Of a DNA stretch of 64,000 nucleotides, positions 1 through 11,494 are shown piece by piece. Position numbers and translations under genes: made by a program. The stretch lies in contig CM055900.1 of assembly GCA_029582155.1 (NCBI GenBank), positions 47,566,236 to 47,630,235 of the forward strand. Direction: 5' to 3'. The first letter of the stretch is position 1; each line of letters opens with the position of its first letter. Below the pieces are notes generated by a model. The model did no database searches and was not told the origin of the DNA. It was given only the letters and a program-made list of their open reading frames with translations. Source of the DNA: Panopea generosa (lineage: Eukaryota > Mollusca > Bivalvia > Adapedonta > Hiatellidae).

Positions 1-569
1 ACAACTTCTATAGCATTCAACAGAGAGAAAGAGATATAGGGGTTATTCATTATTCTGAATGCACACAGATTTGTTTTTCGATATAACCCATTTATTATGT
101 ATCAGACTATTTTAAGTTGAGTTAATGTCATTCATTATTGATCCAGTCATTTGTTATTCAATTTATGCGTGATTTGACATTCTCGTAATTTTTTACAAAT
201 GGTAAACGTCAGATGAATGAATTTATTCCATAAGCCTATAATACATTGTAACATTAAAGCCTTTTAGTGTATACAAAGTTAACATTTACAAAATGGTTAC
301 TATTGTACAAGTTATTCACAGAATGGTCAAACAGGAACATTCTTTTATGTTGAATTCTACATTTTTATAATATTTATAACTGAACAATTTTAAACTGCTG
401 TTGAACTGAACATGTATTGTCCTAATCAAGTTAAATATGTATATTACTGCCTAGGGTGTTGTATTGTATATTGTGTTGTATCGTATCATATTGTATTGTT
501 TAAGGATTAACCCATTCTATTTGGGATAAAAATCCATCAGTATCTATTCAGGAAACTGATTCATCAGAA
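1..569. other. A+T-rich non-coding stretch
   Basis: No ORF of note, RNA gene or recognisable element. A short TATTGTAT-rich simple stretch lies near 465-500. Confidence 0.6.
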
Positions 570-1042
570 CCGAGGCAGGAGACAGGAGGGGCCCCAAAAG
601 GGTAAAAATTACAAAAATCGTTTTCTTGAGAAACGGTATGTCAGATGTGTTCATATTTGGCATAAATTATCCCTGCGTGTAGGGGTTTGAATGCAGATAA
701 GAATTTAGGGGCTAAAACTTATAGGGGCCCTGTAAGTGAACTTAGAATTTTACATATGGATACTATAGGGGAAACAGAAAATTCGCCTTTTTATCATCTA
801 TTCTGAAACCACTAGGCCAATTAAACTGAAATTCTCATTTTTTTTCCATCTATTTAGGTAAAATTATTGTTCAATTTCAGTTCTGAAGTAGCAATTAAGT
901 CTTTGTTCAGTATGGGTGTGGTGGGGTTATTTATCCATAAGTTGTTAAGACGACCCCACAAAGAGGTTAAATATTGTGGAATTTCAAAAAGTGCTATGGC
1001 CACTATGAGTCAGTAGAGCGTCTTCAGGCCCTCTTGTTTATT
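570..1042 (+). repeat. Interspersed repeat, copy 1 (internally deleted)
   Basis: This stretch matches 6965-8108 in the same orientation. Shared landmarks are an AGGAGGGGCCC box, the phrase TTTGGCATAAATTATCCCT, AAGAATTTAGGGGCT and, at the 3' end, TTATCCATAAG followed by GAGCGTC and GGC(C/T)CTCTTG. Copy 1 is less than half the length of copy 2, so much of the middle is missing. No coding capacity is visible. The class is unknown; it could be a non-autonomous element or the UTR of a larger one. Confidence 0.7.
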
Positions 1043-1576
1043 TATCTAAGAGACAGTTTGTAATTAACTGTAACATCCTTCATAATATAATTTTATCTTA
1101 AACTTAAAAATGGGTACAAGACCTCTTTTATAAAATGTATTGTAGCTTTTGAAATACTCAATGTATTGTGATAGTTTGTTCAACGTTAGAAAGGTGTTGT
1201 AATTCTTTACAAAGTGTACACATAGTTATAACATCAAAAATGTAGATTTCATGCTGAAAGTTTAAATACATTGTAAGGCAGGCCCTATTTCTATTACCAA
1301 GTTTGCATGTTTTCCTCTTTATTTAATATGTGGTTTTGCACGAGCTTGACTTTAAAACTTATACCATCTTGTAGGGTATTTAAATACCTACAGAATAACA
1401 TATATATTTGCTATATAATCACAAATGAACCCACCTTTTGCTAAATAATTAGGTTGTTTATGTTTTATTTACATTCAAATCACATTTAGTTATAAACAGT
1501 AAACTTTATCAAATATATGTATCTCTTTTGTGTCGGTCCCTTTTAAACAAGTCTTATGTTTTTCATCACCTGATGA
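1043..1576. other. A+T-rich non-coding stretch
   Basis: No ORF, RNA gene or repeat is recognised here. Confidence 0.5.
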
Positions 1577-3031
1577 ACAATACCAGCACGACACTGGCAC
1601 AAGACCGGCACGACACTAGCACAACACCGGCAAGACACTGGATGTACTGGCACAACACTGGCTAGCACAACACTGGCATAACACTAGCATGACACTGGCA
1701 CAACAGACAATACACTGGCGCAGCACTGGCTAGCGCGACACTGGCACAACATTGGCACAACACTGGCACGACACTAGCTAGCACAACACTGTCACAACAC
1801 TGGCAAGCACAACACTGGCACACCACTTGCTAGTAGAACACTGGCATACCATGGTCACAACACTCACTGGCACAACAATGTCACAATGCTGACTAGCACA
1901 ACACTGGCATAATACTGTCACAACACTGGCACGACACTGGCTAGCACAACACTGGCACAACACTGTCACAACACAGACTAGCACAACACTGTCACAACAC
2001 TGGCACGACACTGGCTGGTACAACGCTGGCACAACACCGGCACAACATTGTCACAACACTGGCTGGAACAACACTTTCACAACACTGGCTGGCACAACAC
2101 ATGTACGATACTGGCACAACACTCGCATGACACTTGCACAACACTGGCTGGACTGGCACAACACCGGCATGACACTGGTTCAACACTGGCACAACACTGT
2201 CACAACACCGGCATGACAATGGCAAGACACTGGCTCTACTGGCACAACAAAAGCACGACACTGGCTTGACTGGCACAACACTGGATCGACACTGGCTGGA
2301 CTAGCACAACAATAGCTGGCACAACACTGGCTAGCACAACACTGGTATAACACCGGCACGACACCAGCACGACACTGGCACAACACTGACACGACACCGG
2401 TACGACACTTGCACAACACTGGTATGACAATGACACAACACCGGCATGACACTGGCACGACAATGGCACGATACTGGCATGACACTAGCACGACACTGAC
2501 ACGACAATGACACAACACTGGCACGACACTTGCACAACACTTTCACAACACTGGCACGACACTGGCACGACAATGACACAACACTGGCACAACACAAGCA
2601 CAGCACTGACACGACACTGGCACGACACCGGCACGACACCGGCACAACAATGACACAACACCGGCACGACAATAACACGACACTAGCACGACACTGACAC
2701 GACACTTGCACGACACTGGCACGACAATGACACGACACTGGCATGGCACTTGCACAACACTGGCACAACAATGACACAACACCGGCACAACACTGACACG
2801 ACAATGACACGTCACTGGCATGACACTGGCACGAAAATGACACGACACTGTCATAACACTTGCACAACACTGGCACGACAATGACACGACACTGGCACGG
2901 CAATGTTGCGACATTTGCACAACACTGGCATAACACTGGCACGACACTGGCACAACACTGGCATGAAACTGGCACGACAATGACACGACACCAGTACGAC
3001 ACTTGCACAACACTGGCATAACACTGGCACG
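1577..3031 (+). repeat. 11-bp minisatellite, about 130 units
   Basis: The unit is ACTGGCACRAC with variants such as AATGACACGAC, CCGGCACGAC and ACTTGCACAAC. Because 11 is not a multiple of 3, all six frames read the repeat in turn. This produces long Cys/Val/Ser-rich artefact ORFs with an 11-residue period on the minus strand. The 5' part (to about 2350) also contains interspersed GCTAGC and GCTGG dimers, while the 3' part is more regular, so there are two sub-families. No coding role is likely. Confidence 0.95.
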
Positions 3032-3500
3032 TATTGATTTAGTTGTACTTAATTATTGATTGATTACTCGACTTGTTAAAGAAGAAAGCTATGTTTCAAA
3101 AGTGTTTCGAAAGTTTATAGTTTTCAAGTTAACAGAGCAAAAAACTAAAATGAAACAAATATAATATACGTTCAACAAAATCAACGTGCGTGAAAAGTAT
3201 TCATATTGTAGCCATTTAGCATTGTTTAAGTTGTATGTAATTTAATTTTAATCTTAAATAATCAAAAAAAAATGCACCAATAATTTGTGACGGCACATTC
3301 TCGGAAGTATGATATTGTAACAATTATTATTTAAAAACTGCAATATTCTTGTTATGGCTATATTAATATAATTCTTAATAGTATTGTTTTCATAAATTTA
3401 TTATCATTATTATCATATTTTTCTTTATATTGTTTATAATGTTATGCTGCAAATGTTATAATTCTATACCCTAAGTGTATAGCAAGTCACCTACTCTACT
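3032..3500. other. A+T-rich non-coding stretch
   Basis: Nothing recognisable; very A+T-rich with short homopolymer runs. Confidence 0.5.
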
Positions 3501-3520
3501 CACGTGACCGTATAAATACG
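3501..3520 (+). promoter_or_regulatory. Candidate E-box plus TATA box
   Basis: CACGTG at 3501-3506 is followed by TATAAATA at 3511-3518. This spacing would put a transcription start near 3540 and a 5' leader of about 20 nt before the ATG at 3559. This is a motif match only. Confidence 0.35.
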
Positions 3521-3558
3521 ATCAAATAAAATTTATGGTGTACGGTTCAAAATTGAAG

Positions 3559-3679
3559 ATGGCGATTAAAAAGAAGAAAACTAATTTAGTAGAAATTTCA
3601 ACGATAAAAACAAACAACCGACAAAATGATCTGCATGAAAATCGACGTGTTGAGAAAATTCAAATATCTTCCTTCGTCC
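3559..3679 (+). CDS. Candidate first coding exon, unknown product
   Basis: An ATG in a good vertebrate/invertebrate initiation context (GAAGATGGCG) lies 41 nt after a TATA box. It opens a 40-codon lysine-rich reading frame (MAIKKKKTNLVEI...) that reaches a textbook donor, GTAAGT, at 3680-3685 in phase 1. Without splicing the frame stops after seven more codons (47 residues). The protein is basic and hydrophilic and matches no family I recognise. No partner exon could be identified downstream, where the next features are repeats. It could be the start of a real gene whose later exons lie far away, a small ORF, or chance. Confidence rests only on the coincidence of E-box, TATA, start context and donor. 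Confidence 0.25.
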
Positions 3680-3689
3680 GTAAGTACGT

Positions 3690-4600
3690 CAACGTGATGT
3701 AACGTTCGGGTCCGGTCTTTGTCTCGCGGAGTTTCTACGGTCGCTGCAGACTGTAGAATCGTGCCTCAAGTCGCTCATTTTTTTTGCGACAGCATCCGAA
3801 CTGACAGAGCTACATCTGTTATATAAGAGGGACGTTTCTTTTCCGGTAGATGGCTCATAGCGAATGGACATAAAATAGAAGGTATAAACCTAATACACTA
3901 TTTTGAAACTACGTTATTCTATATTTAGATAGAACCTTCCGTATAATGGTGCTTTGGCACATGGCAAAGGTTAACACAATTATATATCAATGTAGAGAAA
4001 TTTGATATACAGGTTGGGATTTCGGAAAAGCATATAACAGCTAATAAAGGTGTTGCTAGAAAAAAATTTAGAATTCACTTTACGTTTAAACAAATATTTG
4101 AGTAAAATATCATTACAAACCTATCTTAAATATGTCTTTATGGTAAAAGATCAGCCGAAATAATTGTATATCTTTCACAGAATCATTTGTAAAACTATAT
4201 ATAAGGATGCGAATAAGATGAATATTTCTGTCAGACGATTTATTGTTTTACCAGAATAGTGGTCCCGACGGTAGAACTCTTATAATCTCAAACGTTTATT
4301 ACAAACAAAGTACACATTCAAAATAAATGCTACCTAGTGCTAGCCCGTGTTTGTGAATGAAGATTAAAGCCATTTTTTCAATCTTACTGGATATACATGA
4401 CATTTCCAGATGTCATAATGGAGAAATAGATCAGAATAAATCCAAACAGAACCACAATCCTTCCGCAAGTACTGAATTGGCAAACTTCTCACGTAAAGTT
4501 TTTGGACCAAGCTGGGCTCGTATTGAGCAGGTCACACGCAAGTGGTCGTTCAACACGACTCCAAAGATCAGCCGGTCACCCGATCACGGAGGACCCTTGG
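3690..4600. other. No supported gene
   Basis: 3690-3870 is more G+C-rich than its surroundings and holds a 60-codon minus-strand ORF with no family signature. A 122-codon plus-strand ORF at 4357-4725 runs into the GGTGCACC repeat and is not supported. Confidence 0.4.
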
Positions 4601-4604
4601 TTAT

Positions 4605-4695
4605 GGTGTACGATCAGGGTCAAAAGCACCGGTACCGGTGCACCGCTATTATATCGGTGCATCGATATATTTGTTTTAATGGTGCACCGGTCTTA
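4605..4695 (+). repeat. GGTGCACC palindromic repeat, short copy
   Basis: It shares GGTGTACGATCA, GGTCAAAAGCACC and GGTGCACCGCTATTATATCGG with the longer array at 6008-6275 but has only three or four units. The same entry sequence in both copies suggests a mobile or duplicated unit. Confidence 0.75.
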
Positions 4696-5682
4696 GCTAT
4701 TAAGTATTTTGACAGGTTCATGTAGGTCGGCTTTCAATGGCTCAATTAACGATTTTTCTGCTTAATTATGCCAGATGAACATTATATTATTAGATGCAAT
4801 TATTTTCATTCTCATTCTTCAGATATGCTTAAATTAAAATAAAATACGTATAAAACCATTCGGTTGTAAAGAAACAATTTATTCCCACATTGTTATTGTA
4901 TCAGCGACATGTAAATGATATGCTCGAATTACCCAAACCAGGATACCATAAAAACTGAGTACCTCCGTAGAAAAAGGTTCCTTTATGATAAAATGGTAAT
5001 TAATATATCTAACAGTCTTTCCCGTCCTCGCATTTAGTATACTTTTAATCAAGGAGGTATTTAGAGAAAGAAAAGCAATTGATTTTCTGAAAGCTCGCGT
5101 ATTCACGCGAAATCTCACGAATTCTCGTTTTTTAATTATCCAAACTTACCATTTGTCTCAGCAATACAAGTCAAAACTCTTTCTTTGCACAATGAAATAG
5201 AACGTGGCATCGTCCTGCATGAAGGCAGACAGCCAGAAACATTTGACCACTTATCCTTTACCAAATAATTTTCACCAACGTGTATCTTGTTTTATAACTT
5301 CATTATGTTGTACGAAAGTCTATGTTATTTATAACTGTGTTTAAATAAGGAGATCTGGTCTATGCAACTGTGTTTATCGTTTTATTACAGCCACAAAAGA
5401 AACATACCTATTGGTGCATTGAGTGTATTGCTTTGAAATTATTCCATGTTTAAAACATATCTATTAACTAAGATGAAGAAAACTAACTAATGTGCCAAAA
5501 CATAAATTCACTTGGGATATTATATTTTCAATCTTGTTTCCTCTCTTAGTATTGCGAGTCACTTTCTTAATTCATTATACGAATAATAACTAGTAATTAA
5601 CATTACTAAACATACGAATATCAAAGCTTTGCGCAAGTCTTTCAAATAGCCCTAATGTTCCTTTTTAATAAGAGAGCGGATT
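4696..5682. other. No recognised feature
   Basis: A+T-rich sequence; the 79-codon minus-strand ORF at 4879-5118 has no family signature. Confidence 0.4.
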
Positions 5683-5960
5683 TTTCGTTGCCGAGTGGTC
5701 CAAGGCTTGTTGTCTTACAATGTATTATGACCACCTACCTCGTGGGTTCGAGCCTAGCTCCATCTAAATATTTAAATATGTGAGATACTTTGCCAGTTCC
5801 CTGCAGAAGGACGGTGGTTCTTACTCAGATTCACTCCGAGCAAGGACTCTATATAATTTATTGACTCCGAGGTATTTTCTCTCTCATTAAATAGGTAACT
5901 ATGCCTTAATAATCTGTAATGTGTAGTAATGTAAAACACCATTCCGACAATAGTAAGAGA
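5683..5960 (+). mobile_element. tRNA-derived SINE
   Basis: The head carries a tRNA Leu/Ser-like A box (GCCGAGTGGTCCAAGGC at 5691) and a B box (GTGGGTTCGAGCC near 5742), the internal RNA polymerase III promoter. The body has GCCAGTTCCCTGCAGAAGGACGGTGGTTC, written here as the landmarks GCCAG, GCAGAAGGACGG and TGGTTCT, then a tail close to that of the element at 57386-57635. Such bodies are common in mollusc SINEs. It is not a functional tRNA because there is no acceptor-stem closure after the B box. Confidence 0.75.
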
Positions 5961-6007
5961 GACTGAGAGTTTCTTCCGAAGCATCGGTTGAATAGTTTCT
6001 CCATCTC

Positions 6008-6275
6008 ATATGGTGTACGATCATGGTCAAAAGCACCGATACCGGTGCACCGCTATTATATCGGTACACCGATACTTTTGTTTTAACGGTGCACCGATAA
6101 ATTATACCGTTGCACCGCTAAAATATATCGATGCACCGCTATATTTTATCGATCCATCGCTGTATTTAAAGGGTGCACCGCTATATTTTTATTGATGCAC
6201 TGCTATATTTTAACGGTGGACCGATGATTTATTAACGGTGCACCGTTAATTATTTATCAGTCCACCGGTATTTAG
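6008..6275 (+). repeat. GGTGCACC palindromic minisatellite
   Basis: About ten units of roughly 25 bp alternate GGTGCACCG with an A/T-rich spacer (CTATATTTTAT). The core GGTGCACC is self-complementary and many spacers (ATATCGAT and the like) are nearly so, so either strand could form hairpins. The array begins with the same GGTGTACGATCA leader as the short copy at 4605. Confidence 0.85.
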
Positions 6276-6964
6276 ATCTTAGATTTTGGGCGCCCGAGCA
6301 AGGCATAGTGTGACGAGGGCAGGCACTGCCGGCGCTCCGTAAGAACAACACGTCTGTCATATTTGAAATGTAAAATGTCATCAGTGAAAAAATCGCGTAG
6401 ATTACGTCCGGAAACGACTTCACATGAAGATCCCAAAACGTGAACAAACTTTATACTAAGCGACCGTAATGAAGATAGATTCTGCTGATAAAATTCAGAC
6501 AAAATACCTCCCACCTACTAGTAGGTAATTTTAATTAAAATATACCCTCACCAACCAGAATTAAAATGGCCATTTTACCGGCCACCACCAGTAAAAAAAT
6601 AGGGTTCCGTTCCGCACTCAAACTTAAACTTTACATGGATGTTTCTATTGCATAGGAGATTATACAGAAGATTTTTTTATCTGAAATTCAAGATGGCCGA
6701 CATTACTAAAAAAATCTTCTTCTCATGAACCATCTAACAGATTTTAAAAGAAATTTATGTAGTAATGATAACCAACTATAGTTCTATTAGATTTGTTTAA
6801 ATGGTGTCCCTGGGGTTAATAATGGCCCTAACCCAAGGGTTCAATTAGGGGACACATGTCATTATAATAAACATCAATTTAAACAAAGGAAAAAAAGGAA
6901 CTGATTTTGCGTATATTTCACAGAAGCATTTTTTTGTTTAAGGAGGTTCAGATTTGTAAAAATG
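6276..6964. other. No supported gene
   Basis: An 80-codon minus-strand ORF (6272-6514) overlaps the palindromic array and has no recognisable domain. The remainder is A+T-rich. Confidence 0.4.
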
Positions 6965-8108
6965 ACTTGGTTCCACTGTCTTATGGGGGTCAGGAGGGGC
7001 CCACAAAGGGTAAAAATTGGGAATTACAAAATATTCTTAACAGCTGGTCAGTCAAATTTGTTAATATTTGGCATAAATTATCCCTATGTGTAGGGGTTCT
7101 TATGAAGATAAGAATTTAGGGGCTGATATTTATAGGGGTCCTGTAGAGGGACTTAGAATTCTACATAGGGATACTATGGGAAAACAGACATTTTTCATTT
7201 TTTCATCCATTTGGGCAAAATTATTATAAAATTTGAGTTCTGCAGTATCAGTTAGTCATAGGAAATAATATTTGGTTCAATAGGGAGAAATGACTTTCCA
7301 TAAGGGGCCAGGGTGGGTCAAAAAAGGGTTAAAATAGAAAATTTTTATCCCAATGAGTATGGGTTTAAAGTTTGTACAAATCGTCCATTTATGATTTTTT
7401 ATATTATTCTGTTTGAATTATGAAGCATCTTCTAGTCATTACAAATAAGATTTTGTCCAATAGAAGGATTGACTTACCAAAAGGGACCAGATGGGGTTGA
7501 ACATTTTCAAAAGTCTTATTCTCAACAACTGGTCAGTCATTTGATTGTGTTCAATAAAGAGGATTGAATTTCCATAAGAGGCCATGGGGAAGGGGCAATG
7601 TGGTTAAAATTGGGAATTTTCATAAATCTTCCTCTCAATAACCTTTCTGTCATACTTGTTCATACCGGTATATGATATGAATTATCCTTACATCAGCAAT
7701 GGATTGAACATTCTGCAAATCAAGGGGCTGATAAATATATATAGGGACCCTGCTCACTGCCTTTTATCATTTTCTAGGGAAAACTGTTTTTTTTTCATTT
7801 TTGCATCCATGTATTTCTACTCATAACATGCCTCTATGATCCCTATGAGTGGGTGATAGAAGTTTTGACATATAAAGGACTGGGATATATAAGGGTCATG
7901 AACAGGACTATATCTTTTTTACAGATGAATGGTAAGGGAATTTAAAGTATCTTCTTTTCATAGCAATTATTGTTTTGTTCAGTTTGAGTGTGGTGGTGAT
8001 ATTTATCCATAAGGGGTTAAAACGACCCCAGAGAGGGTTAATATTGTGAAATTTCAAAAAATTCACAGTCACAGTCATTATGAGCCGATAGAGCGTCAAC
8101 AGGCTCTC
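6965..8108 (+). repeat. Interspersed repeat, copy 2 (longer)
   Basis: The longer relative of 570-1042. It contains several internal variants of a sub-repeat: GGGGCCA-type boxes followed by GGGTTAAAAT, AATTTTCA and an (A)ACTGGTCAGTCA phrase near 7045, 7290, 7490 and 7570. It ends with TTATCCATAAGGGG, GACCCC, then GAGCGTCAACAGG and CTCTCTTG. The sub-repeats suggest growth by internal duplication. No open reading frame supports a protein. Confidence 0.7.
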
Positions 8109-8225
8109 TTGGGCCGGCCTCTCGTTGTTATAAAACGACTGAAAGTCTTGTTTATTGACATAGACAGTTTGGCCAAACGAGAAGCACACTAGTTCCATAC
8201 CACATCGATGAAGAAAACCATACAT

Positions 8226-8790
8226 CATGATGACCCCTAAAACCTGGCTGCATCATGATATCTTCAGCAACGGAGCCGTCCCAGAACGCTATCATATACA
8301 TAAGAACGACAGCAAAGAAAGCAATGATGGAGTCTTCACTCTAGCCAAGAAAACTCTCATACGTGACCAGATATGTAAACCTACTACTGAATTCATTACA
8401 GTTAATAAATGTATTGAGATCTAAACTATAACGATAGGTTCCATTTATAGCCAAACAAATAACGAGGGTTACGACAGGGAGTTTGAAAGTCTTAGATTGA
8501 AGATTAATATCAAAGGTCTTTGTTTGCTGTATATCACTTCCCAAATATTGATAGCAGGTGTTTCAGTTTACAAGACATAGATGAAGTCAGTAGCACCATC
8601 GCCAGAAACTCGTACAAAAATGACGTTCCTGAAAATATTCTATCAACACTTGAATATAGCGAACTTGAGCAGATGACTGACTTCTCAACAAAAGATATAG
8701 CGACATATGAACTATTTGCAGCCAGTAGGCCTGGCCTTGTACATCACTCAAGGGTGTTAACGAGCGTGATATGCTACTAAATTAGTCAGA
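8226..8790 (+). mobile_element. LINE endonuclease fragment (decayed)
   Basis: Two reading frames together look like the apurinic-type endonuclease of a non-LTR retrotransposon. The first (8227-8424) has KTWLHHDIFSNGAVPERYHI then KNDSKESNDGVF, matching the usual ETWL...YxxxRxDR...GGV region. The second (8520-8780) has HFPNID, then LEYSELEQMTDFSTKD and LFAASRPGLVHH, matching the usual ...LxQxVxFPTR...LDLxxTxxPxLV region. A frame change and stops separate the two. No reverse transcriptase follows, so this is a truncated, dead piece. Confidence 0.65.
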
Positions 8791-8799
8791 TATCTGTGC

Positions 8800-9914
8800 T
8801 TAATATTAGTGACGTATTCTCACGAAAATCCTTTGAAAAATCGCTTTGTTTCGTCTCAGGGTAGCCTGGGTATTAAATGAGTGATGCATAACCAAACTCT
8901 GGGCTCCTTTAAGGTCAGCTATGGGCAAATTAAAATAATTTGATACAGAAGGAAGAGTACTTCTATTCGACCAAAAAGCAACCGGACTACTGACGATTGG
9001 TCGATCGATATGTATATGGATTTTAAAAGCACCAGTCAGATCATATCTGAATTTTGTCTCCATGAATGATAAAAATGCGTTATATAGTACGATCGTATAA
9101 GTAATAGATGAGCGATTTTGTGCCATCATGGCCCTTTTTATGTTTCGTACTCGCAGGGTTGCATTATGGTACATGGTTATGCATCAAATTCATCATTCCT
9201 TCCTTTCCGTGCATGGCCTAATTCGTCTCGAGCAGTACCAGGTGCCACCTCATGCGGTACAAGGCTTCAAGCTAACACATTCGAACATAAATAACACTCG
9301 TGTTCCTTCTTCCCATGCATCAAACTCTGGAACAACTTGTCGGCTACTGTTACAGCCACAACACTTCCATCCTTCATGATTCGGTCTGAATATACTCCTT
9401 GACATACACTTGGACATGCTTTTAAAATTGTACATTCGATTATTTTAACTGCACATCAGCGTTATGGATGCTACATGTACAAACTTTACAAATTTGGCAG
9501 TGCTAATACGCCAACTTCTGACGGATAGATTTTACAAAAAGAAGGCAAACACTTACCTAATCTTTTCCAGGACCATCAAAGCAGGTAGAGCTAGGACCGT
9601 TTTTACATGTATATCATACCTACCAAAACGGATTTATTGATTAATTTCGGTAACATCATGCAGATATTATGATTTTGATTCCAGATGACTGACACATGAT
9701 TGTTATAAGAATGCAAAAAATGACCGGGTGTTCTATTCAAAACACTTGTCTTTGTTTTTAATTAGATCAACAACGTCAGCGGCGAGAAACACGTGATCAT
9801 TAAACAACACCTGAGATGACTCAGAAACGGAGGATCCGTGGATATCTTGGATACCAGTATACTAAATATTCTAGCTAATCGTTGCTTTAGTTTAAATAAT
9901 TAATAAAAAGAAAG
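8800..9914. other. No supported gene
   Basis: A 122-codon minus-strand ORF (8806-9174), an 83-codon plus-strand ORF (9128-9379) and a cysteine-containing minus-strand ORF (9250-9435) lie here. None shows a family motif or splice context convincing enough to call. Confidence 0.35.
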
Positions 9915-11207
9915 AAAATGTGATTGGAATCATCGGGTCTCATAAACGAAATAGAGACTGTTCAGAGAAAGCAACTCGGTGGACTAAATGTCATGTTAAC
10001 GGACTAATCTCTAGCATTGCAAAGATGGTTTACTGGAGAACACGTGTCCAAAGACGGATAAACGGTACCTTACCGTTTGACAATGTATACAGAAAAACAA
10101 TAATTGTTTTTCCCTAGATGAATACTTGACACTTACAAACAGAGCGTTTGAACATTTGCACTCGCTGGCATCTCTCCCGACGTATCGGTTCAAAAGGTCG
10201 ATTTTCTATATACGAATCTTTTCCACGAGAAGAGTAGTTCTAATATTTCTATTTTAGATTGAAATCTTGGCCTTTTCTCAAACAAAATGATAAAAATAAA
10301 ATTACTTGTTACACTTTTTATCGTACATGGCCGTGAAGATTCGAACTACGCTGCTATTCAACCGTTAACAAAAAAGTAGTCCCCTTTCAATGATAGAATC
10401 GAAATTAAAGATTTGCACACAAACTAAGATACCGGTATTTTGCTTTCAGCTGTCCCGAAATGTTATTGTTGAAATATTACCATACAGAAAAGTCAATATA
10501 TACCAAAACGATCACAGTTTAGCCCTCTAATATAGACATTAATTTACAGATCCCCGGTTCAACCTATTTCTAGAATAAATTAGATATGGAATTTAATTAA
10601 CTACTAAAACACTTGTGTTTATCCTCAATTTCCTGCCAAAAATCGGTTTCACAATAATTGGTACATGTCTCTACTAATATTCTTTAGCTATAGTCAAGCC
10701 TGTGCCGCACTTCAATATAATTTGCCTGTTTTGAATTCACTAGATTTAATAACAACTGTAACTTTGTTTACCGAAATCTTGCGGTTGTAAATTAATATTG
10801 ATTGCCTTTGAAATTATGCGTTAATATAATTGTTATGTTCTATTTTTTAACGTTAATATTAATATTAATTGCTTGTTAGTTCTCAACTGGTAAGTGCTCT
10901 TGTTAGTCAACATAGACTAGATATGGCGTCTACGGAGGTTTTGATTAGTCGTTGACCAATTAAACTTGTTTTTTTTTCTTTTTCATATCATTTTCAAGGT
11001 ATGTCAAGCAGCTTTCCGCAACTTAAAACGTATTTAATAATTCAAGGTTAAATACATGTAATATCTGCAACGTATGTTCTATTTCACATAGCGAAACGAG
11101 TGAGATAATACATGCTGTTTGGAATTAGCAATAGCGTACACTGTTTACAACACTGCATCACTCAGTTTGATAGAAAACAGTTATCAAATGAAAAATAAAT
11201 TTTCACC
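9915..11207 (+). repeat. Duplicated 5' flank of GPCR pseudogene
   Basis: This flank is recognisably similar to 18250-19996 upstream of the intact receptor. Shared pieces include CACGTGTCCAAAGACGGATA, TACTTGACACTTACAAACAGA, ATCGGTTCAA, TTTACCGAAATCTTGCGG and GTAAATTA. The similarity is in pieces, with insertions (two MITEs) only in the second copy. It shows that the duplication unit included more than 1 kb of upstream DNA. Confidence 0.7.
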
Positions 11208-11494
11208 ACGGCTAATGATACTCAATATTTTAACCGACATGAACTCAATGCTGCAAAGGTGTCTGCAGTAAACATCCCAGTAGTCGTGTACGTAGCCATA
11301 CTGATAGGTATTGGGTTCGTGGGAATCTTCTCGTCGTGTTTGTGTTTGCCTTTGAAATAAAAAGACGATCTTCCTACCAAATGTACATTCTAGTGATGGG
11401 AATACTCGATCTTACAGCGTGCAGCCTGGCAATGCCTGGACTCTTGTTTGAACTTCTGAACCCATTCACATTTTACAGCAGTTCTGGTTGCAAG
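11208..11494 (+). pseudogene. Class A GPCR pseudogene, exon 1
   Basis: This is the counterpart of the intact exon at 19997-20284. At the position of the start codon it has ACG (11208-11210) rather than ATG. The sequence encoding transmembrane segment 1 then has a one-base deletion at the conserved Gly-Asn: GGGGAACC in the intact copy is GGGAATC here, near 11320. The remaining sequence still encodes KRRSSYQMYILVMG and LTACSLAMPGLLFELLNPF in the shifted frame, and it ends with the same GGTTGCAAG|GTAACT donor. The exon is 287 bp against 288 bp, as expected from the single deletion. Both lesions are incompatible with a normal receptor. Confidence 0.9.

Noticed and set aside
2331..3019. Cys/Val/Ser-rich ORFs of up to 225 codons on the minus strand
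   Set aside because: They are translations of the 11-bp minisatellite; three overlapping frames give the same composition.
3689..3871. 60-codon minus-strand ORF in a G+C-richer patch
   Set aside because: No family motif and no splice or promoter context on that strand.
4357..4725. 122-codon plus-strand ORF
   Set aside because: No domain, and its last third is the GGTGCACC repeat that recurs elsewhere in other frames.
5691..5757. Functional tRNA gene (A and B boxes)
   Set aside because: No closing acceptor stem; body and tail are those of a SINE. The same holds for 45205, 48275, 57386, 60005 and 62789.
6250..6514. Minus-strand ORFs of 65 and 80 codons
   Set aside because: Two overlapping frames without motifs, one reaching into the palindromic array.
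9250..9435. Cysteine-containing minus-strand ORF
   Set aside because: The pattern is suggestive of a small secreted protein, but there is no signal peptide, no known cysteine framework, and a stop follows directly before more similar-looking sequence.
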